From: Salinibacterium sp. ZJ450
GTDB lineage: Bacteria; Actinomycetota; Actinomycetes; Actinomycetales; Microbacteriaceae
NCBI RefSeq assembly: GCF_011751885.2
Contig: NZ_CP061771.1
Coordinates: forward strand, 3,767,236 to 3,831,235
Direction of reading: 5' to 3'
Length of the DNA: 64,000 bases
Within the stretch, counting starts at the first letter, position 1, and each line of letters starts with the position of its first letter. The notes under the pieces were generated by a model, which saw only the letters and a list, made by a program, of their open reading frames with translations, did not search any database and had not been told where the DNA came from. Below, piece by piece: positions 41,639 through 50,305 of the stretch. A program made the position numbers and the translations under genes.

Positions 41639-42865
41639 TCAGCCCTCGTTGAACGCGAACGGGTGCGTCAGCAGCCAGAACGGGTCGGGCCCGTCGAGGG
41701 CGGTGTCAAGCACCAGCCGCACCGTCTGCTCGCCGCTGGCCAGTTGGTAGACCGCGGATCCGACCCGGGTGCCCGCCCGGGTTGGCGGGATCGGCTCGAG
41801 GGTGACCTCGGCGTCGATCGTGGCTCCGGTCCAGCCGACGGTGGTGACTGATTCGGCGGCCACCACCCGGGCGGTGTCGCCCCACTCGGTCTCGTACACG
41901 GCCACGGGATCGCCCTCGGCGAGCAGCGGCAGTTCGGTGATGTTCTGCACCGCCGACTGCACCAGCGCCGCGAGGTCTTCCTTGAGCGTCGGGTAGCTGG
42001 GTGAGCCGAGGATCGTCCCGTACAGCATGACCGTGCTGTCGCCGATCGGCACCTCAAGGCCGAACAGCAGGGTAATTGCGCTGGCGTCGGTGTAGCTGCG
42101 GGACAGCGCGGTGACGCCCTCGTCGGCCAGGTATGCGGTGGTGTTCTCCACGTGCGTGCCGGAAGTTGTGCGCACCGACGAGTCCTGCAGGATTTCAGCG
42201 ATGATCGGGTCGGCGAACGCCTGCTCGGTCAACCGCACCAAGTCGATGGCTGTGCTCAGGTTTTCCGGCGAGATGCCGGTGGGATCAACAACAGTGGTGT
42301 CGTCGAATTTGTGCTCGTCGAGCCACGCCCGCGCCTTCGCGAGGTACTGGTCGACGCTGCCGAACGCCCAGATCGCCAGCATCTCGGCATGGTTGTTGCT
42401 GGATGACAGCAGCGCTGCCTGCAGCGTCTCGCGCTGGCTCCACACCTGGCCGGCCACCACCGGCACGGTGCGGTAGCCGAGCTCATCGCGCATCTGGCGG
42501 AAGCGCTGGTCCTCGACGGCGCCGATCGGGATGCTCGGACCCGGCGCACCGGCGTCGAGCGGGAACGCGTCGAGCACCACCAGAGCGGTCACCACTTTCG
42601 CCGCACCAGCGATCGGCCGCGGTGCGGTGTCGCCGGCGTCGGCCAGCACGGTACCGTTCAGCCGCACGGCGCTCGATCCGCTTTCCGGAAGGGCGACCGG
42701 TGCCATCGCGGCATCCGTCTGTGTCGGTAGCAGGCGCGGAGTGGTGGCGGGCGTGTCGACGCTCAGCACCAGCGGCGTGTAGACGCCCGCGGCCACGATG
42801 ATGAGCGCGCCGACGGCTACCCCGATGCCACGCACAACCCGCCGCGAACCACTCACCTGATCCAT
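41639..42865 (-). CDS. DacC-like D-Ala-D-Ala carboxypeptidase homologue without active-site Ser
   Basis: This 408-residue protein has an N-terminal TM anchor and the penicillin-binding peptidase S11-like fold. The catalytic SxxK motif (PIASITK in relatives) reads PIAGAAK: the Ser is Gly. The SxN motif is kept (SSSNNHA). The KTG region (DGIKTG in relatives) is GVTALSRS. Two of three motifs are lost, so it is probably a pseudoenzyme or peptidoglycan-binding protein. The start is the ATG at 42865 six bases after TACCCT (leaderless). Convergent with purB. Confidence 0.85.
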   Translation of the reverse strand: MDQVSGSRRVVRGIGVAVGALIIVAAGVYTPLVLSVDTPATTPRLLPTQTDAAMAPVALPESGSSAVRLNGTVLADAGDTAPRPIAGAAKVVTALVVLDAFPLDAGAPGPSIPIGAVEDQRFRQMRDELGYRTVPVVAGQVWSQRETLQAALLSSSNNHAEMLAIWAFGSVDQYLAKARAWLDEHKFDDTTVVDPTGISPENLSTAIDLVRLTEQAFADPIIAEILQDSSVRTTSGTHVENTTAYLADEGVTALSRSYTDASAITLLFGLEVPIGDSTVMLYGTILGSPSYPTLKEDLAALVQSAVQNITELPLLAEGDPVAVYETEWGDTARVVAAESVTTVGWTGATIDAEVTLEPIPPTRAGTRVGSAVYQLASGEQTVRLVLDTALDGPDPFWLLTHPFAFNEG

Positions 42866-42871
42866 CGGTTC

Positions 42872-42877
42872 AGGGTA
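42872..42877 (-). promoter_or_regulatory. -10 box of leaderless DacC-like transcript
   Basis: TACCCT, six bases, then ATG at 42865 on the minus strand. Confidence 0.45.
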
Positions 42878-42911
42878 ACCGGCGCGAGGCGGTTGGAGGC
42901 GGATGCGCGGC

Positions 42912-43145
42912 TCAGTGGGGCGAGGTGTCGTGGCGAGGGGTGTCGTCCTTGTTCGGTTTCAGCGCGAGCAGCATCATGGCGACCACGAGCAGGGACACGA
43001 TGAAGGCGATCCCGAAGAAGATCACCGAGAGCCCGAAGTCACGGGTGGACAGCAGCACGATGACGCCGGCGAACAACGCAAGCACGGCCGAGAAGCCCAC
43101 CAGTTCGGCGGGGCGCATCCGGTCTTTGCGGCTGGGTTGGGTCAT
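42912..43145 (-). CDS. Unknown small membrane protein, two TM segments
   Basis: This 77-residue protein has two TM helices (about 15-33 and 36-58) and a basic N-terminus. The ATG at 43145 overlaps the upstream gene's stop (ATGA), so it is second gene of a two-gene operon with the DUF308-like gene. No family was recognised. Confidence 0.7.
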   Translation of the reverse strand: MTQPSRKDRMRPAELVGFSAVLALFAGVIVLLSTRDFGLSVIFFGIAFIVSLLVVAMMLLALKPNKDDTPRHDTSPH

Positions 43146-43798
43146 GCGCTCGGCGCCTCCTCGATCGTTTCGGCGGGGTCGGACTTGGCCGCCCATTTCA
43201 GGCTGAGGGCTCCGATCACGAGGTACACGCCCACGATGGCGGCGTACGCCCCGAGGGTGCCGACCGCGATGACGGATGCCGTGAGCGAACCGGTGACCCC
43301 CTGGGCCCCGGAGAACTGCTGGTTCAGGTCGGGCGGCAGGATCACCACGACGATCGCGAACAGCGCGGTCAGCGCGCCGACGAACAGCCAGTCGCGGGCA
43401 GCCCCGGTGCGACGCCTGCCGCGCAGGCCGAGGTAGAGCTCGAGGAAGCCGGTGATCGCCGCCCAGACACTCACCAGATACAGGAAGAACGGCAGTCCGC
43501 CATCCGGCAGAGCAAGTGCGAAGCCGCCTGCGAGCAGGCCGACGACGGCCATCAACAGCACGATGACGCGCTCGGCGCCGACGTGCACCCTGAGTGCCGC
43601 GACGACCAGCACGATGGCGGTGAGCACGGCGAACAAGCCGAACACGACAAGGCCGACCCGAGGGGAGTGGTCCTGGGCGAAGGTGATCACGGCCGCTGCG
43701 GCCAGTGCGATGATCGACCGCGACAGCGGAACGGGCCAGTACGGTGCAGAGCGCACCGCGTTGTCCTTCGTTACGGACACGAACGTGACCTCTTTCAT
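43142..43798 (-). CDS. HdeD/DUF308-like membrane protein
   Basis: This 218-residue protein has about six TM helices arranged in repeated pairs, with SVWAAITGFLELYLGLRGRR as the family-like turn (HdeD/DUF308). Function unknown in actinobacteria. It shares an operon with the small gene above by a 4-bp overlap. Extends past the dnaB 3' end by 83 bp of gene-free DNA. Confidence 0.75.
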   Translation of the reverse strand: MKEVTFVSVTKDNAVRSAPYWPVPLSRSIIALAAAAVITFAQDHSPRVGLVVFGLFAVLTAIVLVVAALRVHVGAERVIVLLMAVVGLLAGGFALALPDGGLPFFLYLVSVWAAITGFLELYLGLRGRRRTGAARDWLFVGALTALFAIVVVILPPDLNQQFSGAQGVTGSLTASVIAVGTLGAYAAIVGVYLVIGALSLKWAAKSDPAETIEEAPSA

Positions 43799-43881
43799 CG
43801 GGCGGTGGCTCCAGTTTAGTCCCGGCCCACTTGGGCAGCCGTCAGCCGAGGCGCTCAGCGCGAGCGTGAGTGCGCTGCTGG

Positions 43882-45267
43882 CTAGATGTTCGGCATGTCC
43901 GCGAAGCGCGAGAAGTGGCCCTGGAATGCGACGGTGATGGTGTCGGTGGGTCCGTTACGGTGCTTCGCGACGATCAGGTCGGCCTCGCCGGCGCGGGGGT
44001 TGTCTTTCTCGTACGCGCTCTCACGGTGCAGCAGGATCACCATGTCGGCGTCCTGCTCGATCGATCCGGACTCGCGCAGGTCGGAGATCTGCGGTTTCTT
44101 GTCTGCTCGCTGCTCCGGCCCACGGTTCAGCTGGGACAGCGCAATCACCGGAACCTGCAGCTCTTTCGCCATCAGCTTCAGGGCGCGCGAGAACTCACTG
44201 ACCTCCTGCTGGCGCGACTCGACGCGCTTGCCGGATGTCATCAGCTGCAGGTAGTCGATGACTACCAGCTTGAGGCCGACCTTCTGCTTCAGGCGGCGTG
44301 CCTTGGCGCGGATCTCGACCAGGGTCATGTTCGGGCTGTCGTCGATGTAGAGCGGGGCATCGTTGATCCGGCCACGCGTGGACGCGATGGTGGTCCAGTC
44401 GCGCGCCTCGACGGTGCCCTTGCGCATCATCTGCAGCGGAACGGCCGACTCTGCCGAGAGCAGACGCATGGCGATCTCGCTGCGACCCATTTCGAGCGAG
44501 AAGAAGATGGCCGGCATGTCGTGCTTGATCGCCGCCGAGCGGGCGAAGTCGAGGGCAAGGGTCGACTTACCGAGCGCGGGTCGCGCCGCGACGATGATCA
44601 TCTGGCCGGGGTGGAACCCGTTGGTCAGGTTGTCCAGACCGGAGAAGCCGGTCGGCACCCCGGTCATCGAGCCGTCGCGCCCCTGCGCGGCCTCGATCTC
44701 GTCGATGGCAACGGTGACCGCCTCGGTGAGTGGCACGTAGTCTTCGGCTTCGACCCCGGATGCGACGCCGTAGATCTCGGCCTGGGCGTTGTTGACGAGG
44801 TCGGTGACCTCACCCTCGCTGGCGTAGCCCATCTGCACGATGCGGGTGCCCGCCTCGACGAGGCGACGCAGCACCGCCTTCTCGGCCACGATGGTGGCGT
44901 AGAAGCCCGCGTTCGCGGCGGTGGGAACCAGGCTGGTCAGCGTGTGCAGGTACTCCGGCCCGCCCGCCCTGGCGATCAGCCCGGCCTTCGTGAGCTCGTC
45001 GGTGACGGCGATCACGTCTGTCGGCTCACCGTGCGAATACAGCGAGATGATCGCGTCGAAGATCAGCTCGTGTTTGGGCATGTAGAAGTCGACCGCCCGG
45101 ACGGTCTCGATCACGTCGGCGACCGCGTCTTTGCTCAGCAGCATGCCGCCGATCGCGCTCTGCTCCGCCAGCAGGTCGTGCGGGGGTGTGCGATCGCCCC
45201 GGTACTGATCGCGTGGCTCACCGCTGCGCTGCGGTTCGTTCGCGAGACCGAGATGGGCAATCGACAA
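43882..45267 (-). CDS. dnaB: Replicative DNA helicase
   Basis: This 461-residue hexameric helicase moves 5'-3' on the lagging strand. The N-terminal domain has LLAEQSAIGGMLLSKDA; the RecA-like core has Walker A ARPALGKST, Walker B KLVVIDYLQLM and ALSQLNRGPEQR (arginine-finger region). The start is a TTG at 45267, chosen because GAGGAA lies 5 nt upstream and the protein then begins MSIAHLG, as in relatives. No intein is present. Follows rplI after a 426-bp gene-free interval. Confidence 0.95.
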   Translation of the reverse strand: MSIAHLGLANEPQRSGEPRDQYRGDRTPPHDLLAEQSAIGGMLLSKDAVADVIETVRAVDFYMPKHELIFDAIISLYSHGEPTDVIAVTDELTKAGLIARAGGPEYLHTLTSLVPTAANAGFYATIVAEKAVLRRLVEAGTRIVQMGYASEGEVTDLVNNAQAEIYGVASGVEAEDYVPLTEAVTVAIDEIEAAQGRDGSMTGVPTGFSGLDNLTNGFHPGQMIIVAARPALGKSTLALDFARSAAIKHDMPAIFFSLEMGRSEIAMRLLSAESAVPLQMMRKGTVEARDWTTIASTRGRINDAPLYIDDSPNMTLVEIRAKARRLKQKVGLKLVVIDYLQLMTSGKRVESRQQEVSEFSRALKLMAKELQVPVIALSQLNRGPEQRADKKPQISDLRESGSIEQDADMVILLHRESAYEKDNPRAGEADLIVAKHRNGPTDTITVAFQGHFSRFADMPNI

Positions 45268-45421
45268 AATGTTCCTCTTTCGCAGGGTGTGGTGCTTGGC
45301 CGGTTCACTACTCGTTCTACCGGCTACGACCGACACGCCAATGCAGGGCCCCCGGGCATGTCGATCTGAGATGGGCTGCGCATCACTGTAGGGAGCTGCG
45401 CCACGCCTCCCAAAATGGGGC

Positions 45422-45442
45422 TGTGGATAACTTTGTGGACAA
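45422..45442 (-). promoter_or_regulatory. Pair of DnaA boxes
   Basis: The minus strand reads TTATCCACA at 45422-45430 (perfect consensus) and TTGTCCACA at 45434-45442 (one change, the form preferred in streptomycete and mycobacterial origins). The boxes are 12 bp apart. Weaker TGTGGA-containing neighbours follow within 60 bp. Confidence 0.7.
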
Positions 45443-45648
45443 CTGGCGCGAAACGCCGGGAAGCGTGTGCACTGCCTGTGGAGAGACCTGTGGAACTTTG
45501 ACGTTAGTTTTCAGAAAACACGATGCTGACCAGCGCTTTTGTAGTGCACAGGATGTGTGTAGAAAGTTGTCTAGAGCGGTGGTTGAGGGTTCAGCGGAAT
45601 TGCCCAGTCCTGTGCACAAAACCTCTTGACACGGTGCCTTAAACAGCA

Positions 45649-45678
45649 GTAGCGGCGAGCATCACAGCTCGCCGCTAC
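45649..45678 (-). terminator. Terminator hairpin after rplI
   Basis: GTAGCGGCGAGC pairs perfectly with GCTCGCCGCTAC over 12 bp with a 6-nt loop, 16 bp beyond the rplI stop. The downstream tract is only partly T-rich, as is common at high GC. Confidence 0.8.
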
Positions 45679-45693
45679 CACCCGTAGAGTTAC

Positions 45694-46149
45694 CTACTTC
45701 TTGGCTGCAACCACCTGAAGGGTGATCGTTGCCACGAGGTCCTCACGCAGGCGAAGAGTCGCCTCGTGCTCACCGACCACCTTGATGGCGGTGGGGATCT
45801 CGATCTTGCGCTTGTCGATGGCGCCAATGCCGGCAGCCTGAACGGCGTCGGCGATGTCCGCGTTCTTCACAGAACCGAACAGGCGTCCCTCTGCCCCGGC
45901 CTTGACCGTGAGCGTGACCTTGCGGGCCTCGAGCTTGGCCTTCAGGTCGTGGGCCTCTTCGATCGTGGCGAGCTCGCGTGCAACGCGAGCGGCCTTGATC
46001 GAGTCGACCTGCTTCTCGCCACCGCGAGTCCACGCCACTGCGAGACCCTGGGGAACGAGAAAGTTGCGGGCGTAACCGTTCTTGACGTCAATGACGTCAC
46101 CCGCGGAACCGAGGCCAGTGACCTCGTGCGTCAGAATCAATTTCGACAT
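45694..46149 (-). CDS. rplI: 50S ribosomal protein L9
   Basis: This 151-residue L9 begins [37 protein letters not shown] in conserved blocks, has the long connecting helix (about 45-75) and a C-terminal domain with [15 protein letters not shown]. Binds 23S rRNA. Operon rpsF-ssb-rpsR-rplI, transcribed leftward. Confidence 0.97.
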   Translation of the reverse strand: MSKLILTHEVTGLGSAGDVIDVKNGYARNFLVPQGLAVAWTRGGEKQVDSIKAARVARELATIEEAHDLKAKLEARKVTLTVKAGAEGRLFGSVKNADIADAVQAAGIGAIDKRKIEIPTAIKVVGEHEATLRLREDLVATITLQVVAAKK

Positions 46150-46160
46150 GTCCCTGTTCC

Positions 46161-46424
46161 CTATCTGCCGGAACCGGCGTAGGGGAGCAATGCCATTTCG
46201 CGCGCGTTCTTGACGGCACGCGCGATCAGGCGCTGTTCCTGCACGGAGACACCCGTGATGCGACGAGCGCGGATCTTTCCCCGCTCGGAGATGAATTTGC
46301 GAAGGGTTGCGACATCCTTGTAATCGATGACCCCAACGCGGATCGACTTCGCGGGGGCGGCGTTCTTGCCGCCCTTGGCTCCGCGGAGTGGCTTGCGGCG
46401 GTCGCCGCTGCTCTTTCCAGCCAT
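46161..46424 (-). CDS. rpsR: 30S ribosomal protein S18, Cys-free
   Basis: This 87-residue S18 has [17 protein letters not shown] and [19 protein letters not shown]. No Cys is present, so it is a zinc-independent form. It pairs with S6 on the ribosome. Spaced 11 bp from rplI and 49 bp from ssb. Confidence 0.97.
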   Translation of the reverse strand: MAGKSSGDRRKPLRGAKGGKNAAPAKSIRVGVIDYKDVATLRKFISERGKIRARRITGVSVQEQRLIARAVKNAREMALLPYAGSGR

Positions 46425-46473
46425 TGTTTCTTCTTTCCTAAAATTCTTCCTCTAAACGGTCGCGGGCGACTGT

Positions 46474-46983
46474 TTAGAAGGGGGTTTCGTCGTTGTAGCT
46501 GCCAGGCGTGTTCCAGACGTCTCCGCCGGAAGCACCGGATGCAGCGGGCGCGCTCGGCGCCCACGGCTCTTCAGCAACCTGGCCGCCCTGTGAGCGACCT
46601 CCGCCTCCGCCGCCGGTGCTCGAGGTGCGAGTGACCTGCGCCGTTGCGTATCGCAACGACGGGCCGATCTCGTCGATCTCAAGTTCGATCGACGTGCGCT
46701 TCTCGCCTTCCTTCGTCTCGTAGGAACGCTGGCGCAGGCGACCGGTCGCGACGACGCGGCTGCCCTTGGTCAGCGAACCGGCGACGTGCTCCGCGAACTC
46801 GCGCCAGACACTGGCGCGCAGGAAGAGGGCTTCGCCATCTTTCCAGTCATTCGAGGCACGGTCGAAGGTGCGGGGAGTGGAGGCGATCGTGAAGTTCGCG
46901 ACTGCGAGCCCGCCCTGCGTGTAACGCAGTTCGGGGTCAGCGGTGAGGTTGCCCACTACCGTGATGACGGTCTCGCCGGCCAT
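46474..46983 (-). CDS. ssb: Single-stranded DNA-binding protein
   Basis: This 169-residue OB-fold protein starts [36 protein letters not shown] and [18 protein letters not shown] are the DNA-binding core. The Gly-rich linker and acidic tip DETPF (the partner-binding tail) are intact. Starts 3 bp after the rpsF stop. Confidence 0.97.
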   Translation of the reverse strand: MAGETVITVVGNLTADPELRYTQGGLAVANFTIASTPRTFDRASNDWKDGEALFLRASVWREFAEHVAGSLTKGSRVVATGRLRQRSYETKEGEKRTSIELEIDEIGPSLRYATAQVTRTSSTGGGGGGRSQGGQVAEEPWAPSAPAASGASGGDVWNTPGSYNDETPF

Positions 46984-46986
46984 GAT

Positions 46987-47373
46987 CTACTCTGCTGCCT
47001 TAGCAGGGGCCTTGGCGGGAGCGGCAGCCTTGCGGGCGGCCTTCTCGTCTGCCAGCTTCTTAGCGGCGGCGACCTGAGCGATGCCTTCTTCGGCACGCAG
47101 CACCTTGGTGCGCATGACGGCTTCGGACAGCGACAGCTGACGATCCAGCTCGGTGACCGAGGCAGGGTTCGCAGTGAGCTGCACGACGGCGTAGATGCCT
47201 TCGGTCTTCTTGTTGATCTCGTAAGCCAGGCGACGGCGGCCCCAGATGTCAACGTTATCGATGGTTCCCCCATCGGTACGGATGACGTTGAGGAACTTGT
47301 CTAGGCTGGGTGCCACGGTTCGCTCGTCGATCTCCGGATCGAGGATCACCATGAGTTCGTACTGATGCGTCAC
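46987..47373 (-). CDS. rpsF: 30S ribosomal protein S6
   Basis: This 128-residue S6 has the ferredoxin-like core [30 protein letters not shown] and [12 protein letters not shown], with an Ala/Lys-rich tail. First gene of the rpsF-ssb-rpsR-rplI operon; AAGGAGGTGGGTTAGTG around the start is a strong ribosome site. Confidence 0.97.
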   Translation of the reverse strand: MTHQYELMVILDPEIDERTVAPSLDKFLNVIRTDGGTIDNVDIWGRRRLAYEINKKTEGIYAVVQLTANPASVTELDRQLSLSEAVMRTKVLRAEEGIAQVAAAKKLADEKAARKAAAPAKAPAKAAE

Positions 47374-47515
47374 TAACCCACCTCCTTTGGACTAAAAACG
47401 GCTACAGACGGTCTGTAACAGGAGGGTTGTGCGTCGTTGCCCCGCGCGAAATGGCGGGAGACAACCTGCCTAGTGTAGTCAGACATCCCCCTCCACAGCA
47501 AGGAGCAGTACCCGT

Positions 47516-48589
47516 ATGACCATTCGCGTAGCCATCGCCGGCGTCGGCAACTGTGCATCCTCCCTGGTGCAGGGCATCACCTTCTACGCGTCGGCCGCCG
47601 ATGACGAGGTGATTCCGGGACTCATGCACACCCGGTTCGGGCCGTACGCGGTGCGCGACGTCGAGTTCGTCGCCGCCTTCGACGTCGATGCCGACAAGGT
47701 CGGGTCCGACCTCGCCGACGCCATCTGGGCCGGCCAGAACAACACCCTGAAGTTCTCGGACGTGCCGGCGACCGGGGTCACCGTGCAGCGCGGACCCACC
47801 CTCGACGGGTTGGGGGAGTACTACCGCGCGGTGGTCGAGGAGTCGGATGTCGCGGTGGTGGATGTCGCGGAGGTGCTTCGGGCATCCGGGGCAGACGTGC
47901 TGGTCTGCTACCTGCCGGTGGGCTCCGAGGAGGCCGCCCGGTTCTACGCTCAGGCCGCCATCGATGCCGGCGTCGCGTTCGTGAACGCGCTGCCGGTCTT
48001 CATCGCGAGCGACCCGGTGTGGGCGAAGAAGTTCGCGGATGCCGGTGTGCCGATCGTCGGCGATGACATCAAGAGCCAGTTCGGCGCCACCATCACCCAC
48101 CGTGTGCTGGCGCGCCTGTTCGAACAGCGCGGCCTGGTGCTGGACCGCACCTACCAGCTGAACGTCGGCGGCAACATGGACTTCAAGAACATGCTGGAAC
48201 GCACCCGGCTCGAGTCGAAGAAGATCTCGAAGACCCAGTCGGTCACGAGCAACATCGACGCCGAGATCCACGCGAACGACGTGCACATCGGGCCGAGCGA
48301 TCACGTGCCGTGGCTGGAGGACCGCAAGTTCGCCTACGTGCGACTGGAGGGCCACGGCTTCGGCAACGCGCCCACCTCGCTGGAGTACAAGCTCGAGGTC
48401 TGGGACTCGCCGAATTCCGCCGGCGTGGTCATCGACGCCATCCGCGCCGCGAAGCTCGCGAAGGACGCCGGGATGGGCGGCCCGGTGGAGGCGGCATCCG
48501 CCTACTTCATGAAGTCCCCCGCCGTGCAGTACCCCGACCACATCGCCCGCGAGCTGCTCGAGGCCTTCATCGAGGCGACGACCAAGTAA
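47516..48589 (+). CDS. ino1: Inositol-3-phosphate synthase
   Basis: This 357-residue enzyme converts glucose-6-phosphate to myo-inositol-3-phosphate, the first step to phosphatidylinositol and mycothiol. NAD-binding [12 protein letters not shown] is at the start, then [20 protein letters not shown] and [19 protein letters not shown] lies upstream. Divergent from rpsF; typical neighbour of that operon in actinobacteria. Confidence 0.96.
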   Translation: MTIRVAIAGVGNCASSLVQGITFYASAADDEVIPGLMHTRFGPYAVRDVEFVAAFDVDADKVGSDLADAIWAGQNNTLKFSDVPATGVTVQRGPTLDGLGEYYRAVVEESDVAVVDVAEVLRASGADVLVCYLPVGSEEAARFYAQAAIDAGVAFVNALPVFIASDPVWAKKFADAGVPIVGDDIKSQFGATITHRVLARLFEQRGLVLDRTYQLNVGGNMDFKNMLERTRLESKKISKTQSVTSNIDAEIHANDVHIGPSDHVPWLEDRKFAYVRLEGHGFGNAPTSLEYKLEVWDSPNSAGVVIDAIRAAKLAKDAGMGGPVEAASAYFMKSPAVQYPDHIARELLEAFIEATTK

Positions 48590-48813
48590 CCCGCACGGCA
48601 GGTTACGCGGCGGGCAGAGGCGCAAACGCCCCGGGGTAAGCCGGAGCGAAGGAGATCGCGCGCTCGGTAGGACTACTTTCGCGAAAACGTCCTCCTGAGC
48701 GGCCTTTTACCGTCCGAGCAGCCCGAGGGCCCCGTCGACGCCGCCTCGCCGTAACCCACTCGACCGGTTACCGCCGCAGACGACGATGCCGCAGGCTAGG
48801 ACGCCGCCGCAGG

Positions 48814-50238
48814 CTAACCCGCCTGCGTCGCCCACCAGTCGCGCAGCCGCTGCTCGGCGGTGGCAGGGTCGAGTGGGCCCTCGTCGAGCCGCACCTCCAG
48901 CAGGTACTTGTAGGCCCGGCCGACCTCCGGTCCCGGGCGGATGCCCAGGATCGCCATGATCTGCTCGCCGTCGAGGTCGGGACGGATGGCGGCCAGCTCC
49001 TCCTCCTGGGAGAGCGCCGCGATCCGCTTCTCCAGGTCGTCGTAGGCGAACGACAGCCGGTCGGCCTTGCGCCGGTTGCGGGTGGTGACGTCGGCGCGGG
49101 TCAGGATGTGTAACCGCTCAAGCTGGTCACCGGCGTCGCGCACGTATCGCCGCACCGCGGAGTCGGTCCAGACGCCGTCGGTGTAGCCGAAGAACCTCAG
49201 GTGCAGTTCGATCAGTCGCGCCACCGCGGTGATGGTGTCCTTGTCGAAACGCAGCGCCTTCAGCCGGCGCACCGCAAGCTTCGACCCAACAACGTCATGG
49301 TGGTGGAAACTGACCACGCCGCCCGCCTCGAAGCGCCGGGTGCCGGGCTTGCCGATGTCGTGCAGCAGCGCGGCGAGGCGCAACACGAGGTCAGGGGAGT
49401 GGTCGCGCGACTTCTCCAGCTCGATCGCCTGATCCAGGACGGTGAGACTGTGCTCGTACACGTCCTTGTGATGGGCGTGCTCATCACGCTCCAGTTTCAG
49501 CGCCGGAATCTCCGGAAGCACCTCGGCGGCAAGGCCGGTCTCCACCAGCAGACGGATGCCGTCGCCCGGCGCGTCGGTGAGCAACAGTTTCGACAACTCG
49601 TCGTGCACCCGCTCGGCGCTGACCATGTCGATGCGCGGGGCGAGCTCGATCATCGCCGCGTGCGCCGCGTCATCGACGATGAACCCGAGCTGCGAGACGA
49701 ACCGGGCGGCCCGCATCATCCGCAGCGGGTCGTCACCGAACGACACCTCCGGGGCGGCCGGGGTGCGCAAGGTCTGCGCGAGCAGGTCGTCGACGCCGCC
49801 GGACGGGTCGACCAGCACCAGCTCCGGCAGCCGCAGCGCCATTGAGTTCACCGTGAAATCGCGGCGCACCAGGTCGGCCTCCAACGAGTCGCCGAATTCC
49901 ACTACCGGTTTGCGGGTCTGGCCGTCATAGGCATCCGTGCGATACGTGGTGATCTCCACGGTGAGACCGTCGATCCGCGCGCCGATGGTGCCGAAGTCCC
50001 GGCCGATGTCCCAGTGCGCGTCGGCGATCGGCTTCACGATGGCCAGGATCTCGTCGGGCGTCGCGTCGGTGGTGAAGTCGAGGTCGTTCAGCGGACGGTC
50101 CAGGAAGGCATCCCGAACCGGGCCTCCGACCAATGCCAGTTCGCGACCGGCGCCCTGAAAGCTGGCAGACAGTCGTGAAATAGATGCGGATTCCGCGAGT
50201 TTATGCAGTCGCCTGACCGCTGAAGCGACGCTCACCAT
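48814..50238 (-). CDS. CCA tRNA nucleotidyltransferase (poly(A) polymerase family)
   Basis: This 474-residue class II nucleotidyltransferase adds or repairs the tRNA 3' CCA. LVGGPVRDAFLDRPLNDLDFTTDA is the catalytic GG...DxD, RRDFTVNSMAL and RMMRAARFVSQLGF follow, and an HD domain is present (HLLHDIGKP, residues about 300). The start is the ATG at 50238 (GTG at 50235 also possible), with a shared palindromic -10 box upstream. The stop lies inside a small hairpin, GCAGGC-TAACCC-GCCTGC. Confidence 0.94.
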   Translation of the reverse strand: MVSVASAVRRLHKLAESASISRLSASFQGAGRELALVGGPVRDAFLDRPLNDLDFTTDATPDEILAIVKPIADAHWDIGRDFGTIGARIDGLTVEITTYRTDAYDGQTRKPVVEFGDSLEADLVRRDFTVNSMALRLPELVLVDPSGGVDDLLAQTLRTPAAPEVSFGDDPLRMMRAARFVSQLGFIVDDAAHAAMIELAPRIDMVSAERVHDELSKLLLTDAPGDGIRLLVETGLAAEVLPEIPALKLERDEHAHHKDVYEHSLTVLDQAIELEKSRDHSPDLVLRLAALLHDIGKPGTRRFEAGGVVSFHHHDVVGSKLAVRRLKALRFDKDTITAVARLIELHLRFFGYTDGVWTDSAVRRYVRDAGDQLERLHILTRADVTTRNRRKADRLSFAYDDLEKRIAALSQEEELAAIRPDLDGEQIMAILGIRPGPEVGRAYKYLLEVRLDEGPLDPATAEQRLRDWWATQAG

Positions 50239-50245
50239 ATCCCTA

Positions 50246-50257
50246 GAGTCTAGACTC
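50246..50257. promoter_or_regulatory. Palindromic -10 shared by two divergent leaderless promoters
   Basis: GAGTCTAGACTC is a perfect 12-bp palindrome that contains TAGACT on each strand. Rightward, seven bases follow to the ATG of a 13-codon ORF at 50264. Leftward, eight bases follow to the ATG of the CCA-enzyme gene at 50238. Polymerase can use only one direction at a time, so transcription of the two genes should be mutually exclusive on one molecule. Confidence 0.6.
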
Positions 50258-50263
50258 GGTGGC

Positions 50264-50305
50264 ATGTCGGCCGAGCGGATTCACGGGGTCGGTCTATGCC
50301 CATGA
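50264..50305 (+). CDS. 13-codon upstream ORF coupled to DUF6049 gene
   Basis: ATG at 50264, seven bases after a -10 box, opens a frame of 13 codons (MSAERIHGVGLCP) ending at TGA 50303-50305. That stop overlaps the ATG at 50302 of the next gene (ATGA). It looks like a leaderless leader peptide from which ribosomes pass on. Its sequence has no obvious attenuator such as repeated codons. Confidence 0.5.
   Translation: MSAERIHGVGLCP

Larger units (their letters stand above)
45268..45693. other. Gene-free 426-bp interval between dnaB and rplI
   Basis: The interval contains two DnaA boxes and further TGTGGA-type near-boxes in 45422-45500, and a strong hairpin (45649-45678) that should end the rplI transcript. 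The minus-strand frame in the middle is Cys- and Ser-rich with no homology-like pattern and is not called. Confidence 0.6.

Noticed and set aside
45383..45619. Minus-strand 78-codon frame between dnaB and rplI
   Set aside because: No ribosome site, odd composition, covers the DnaA boxes; no sign of coding.
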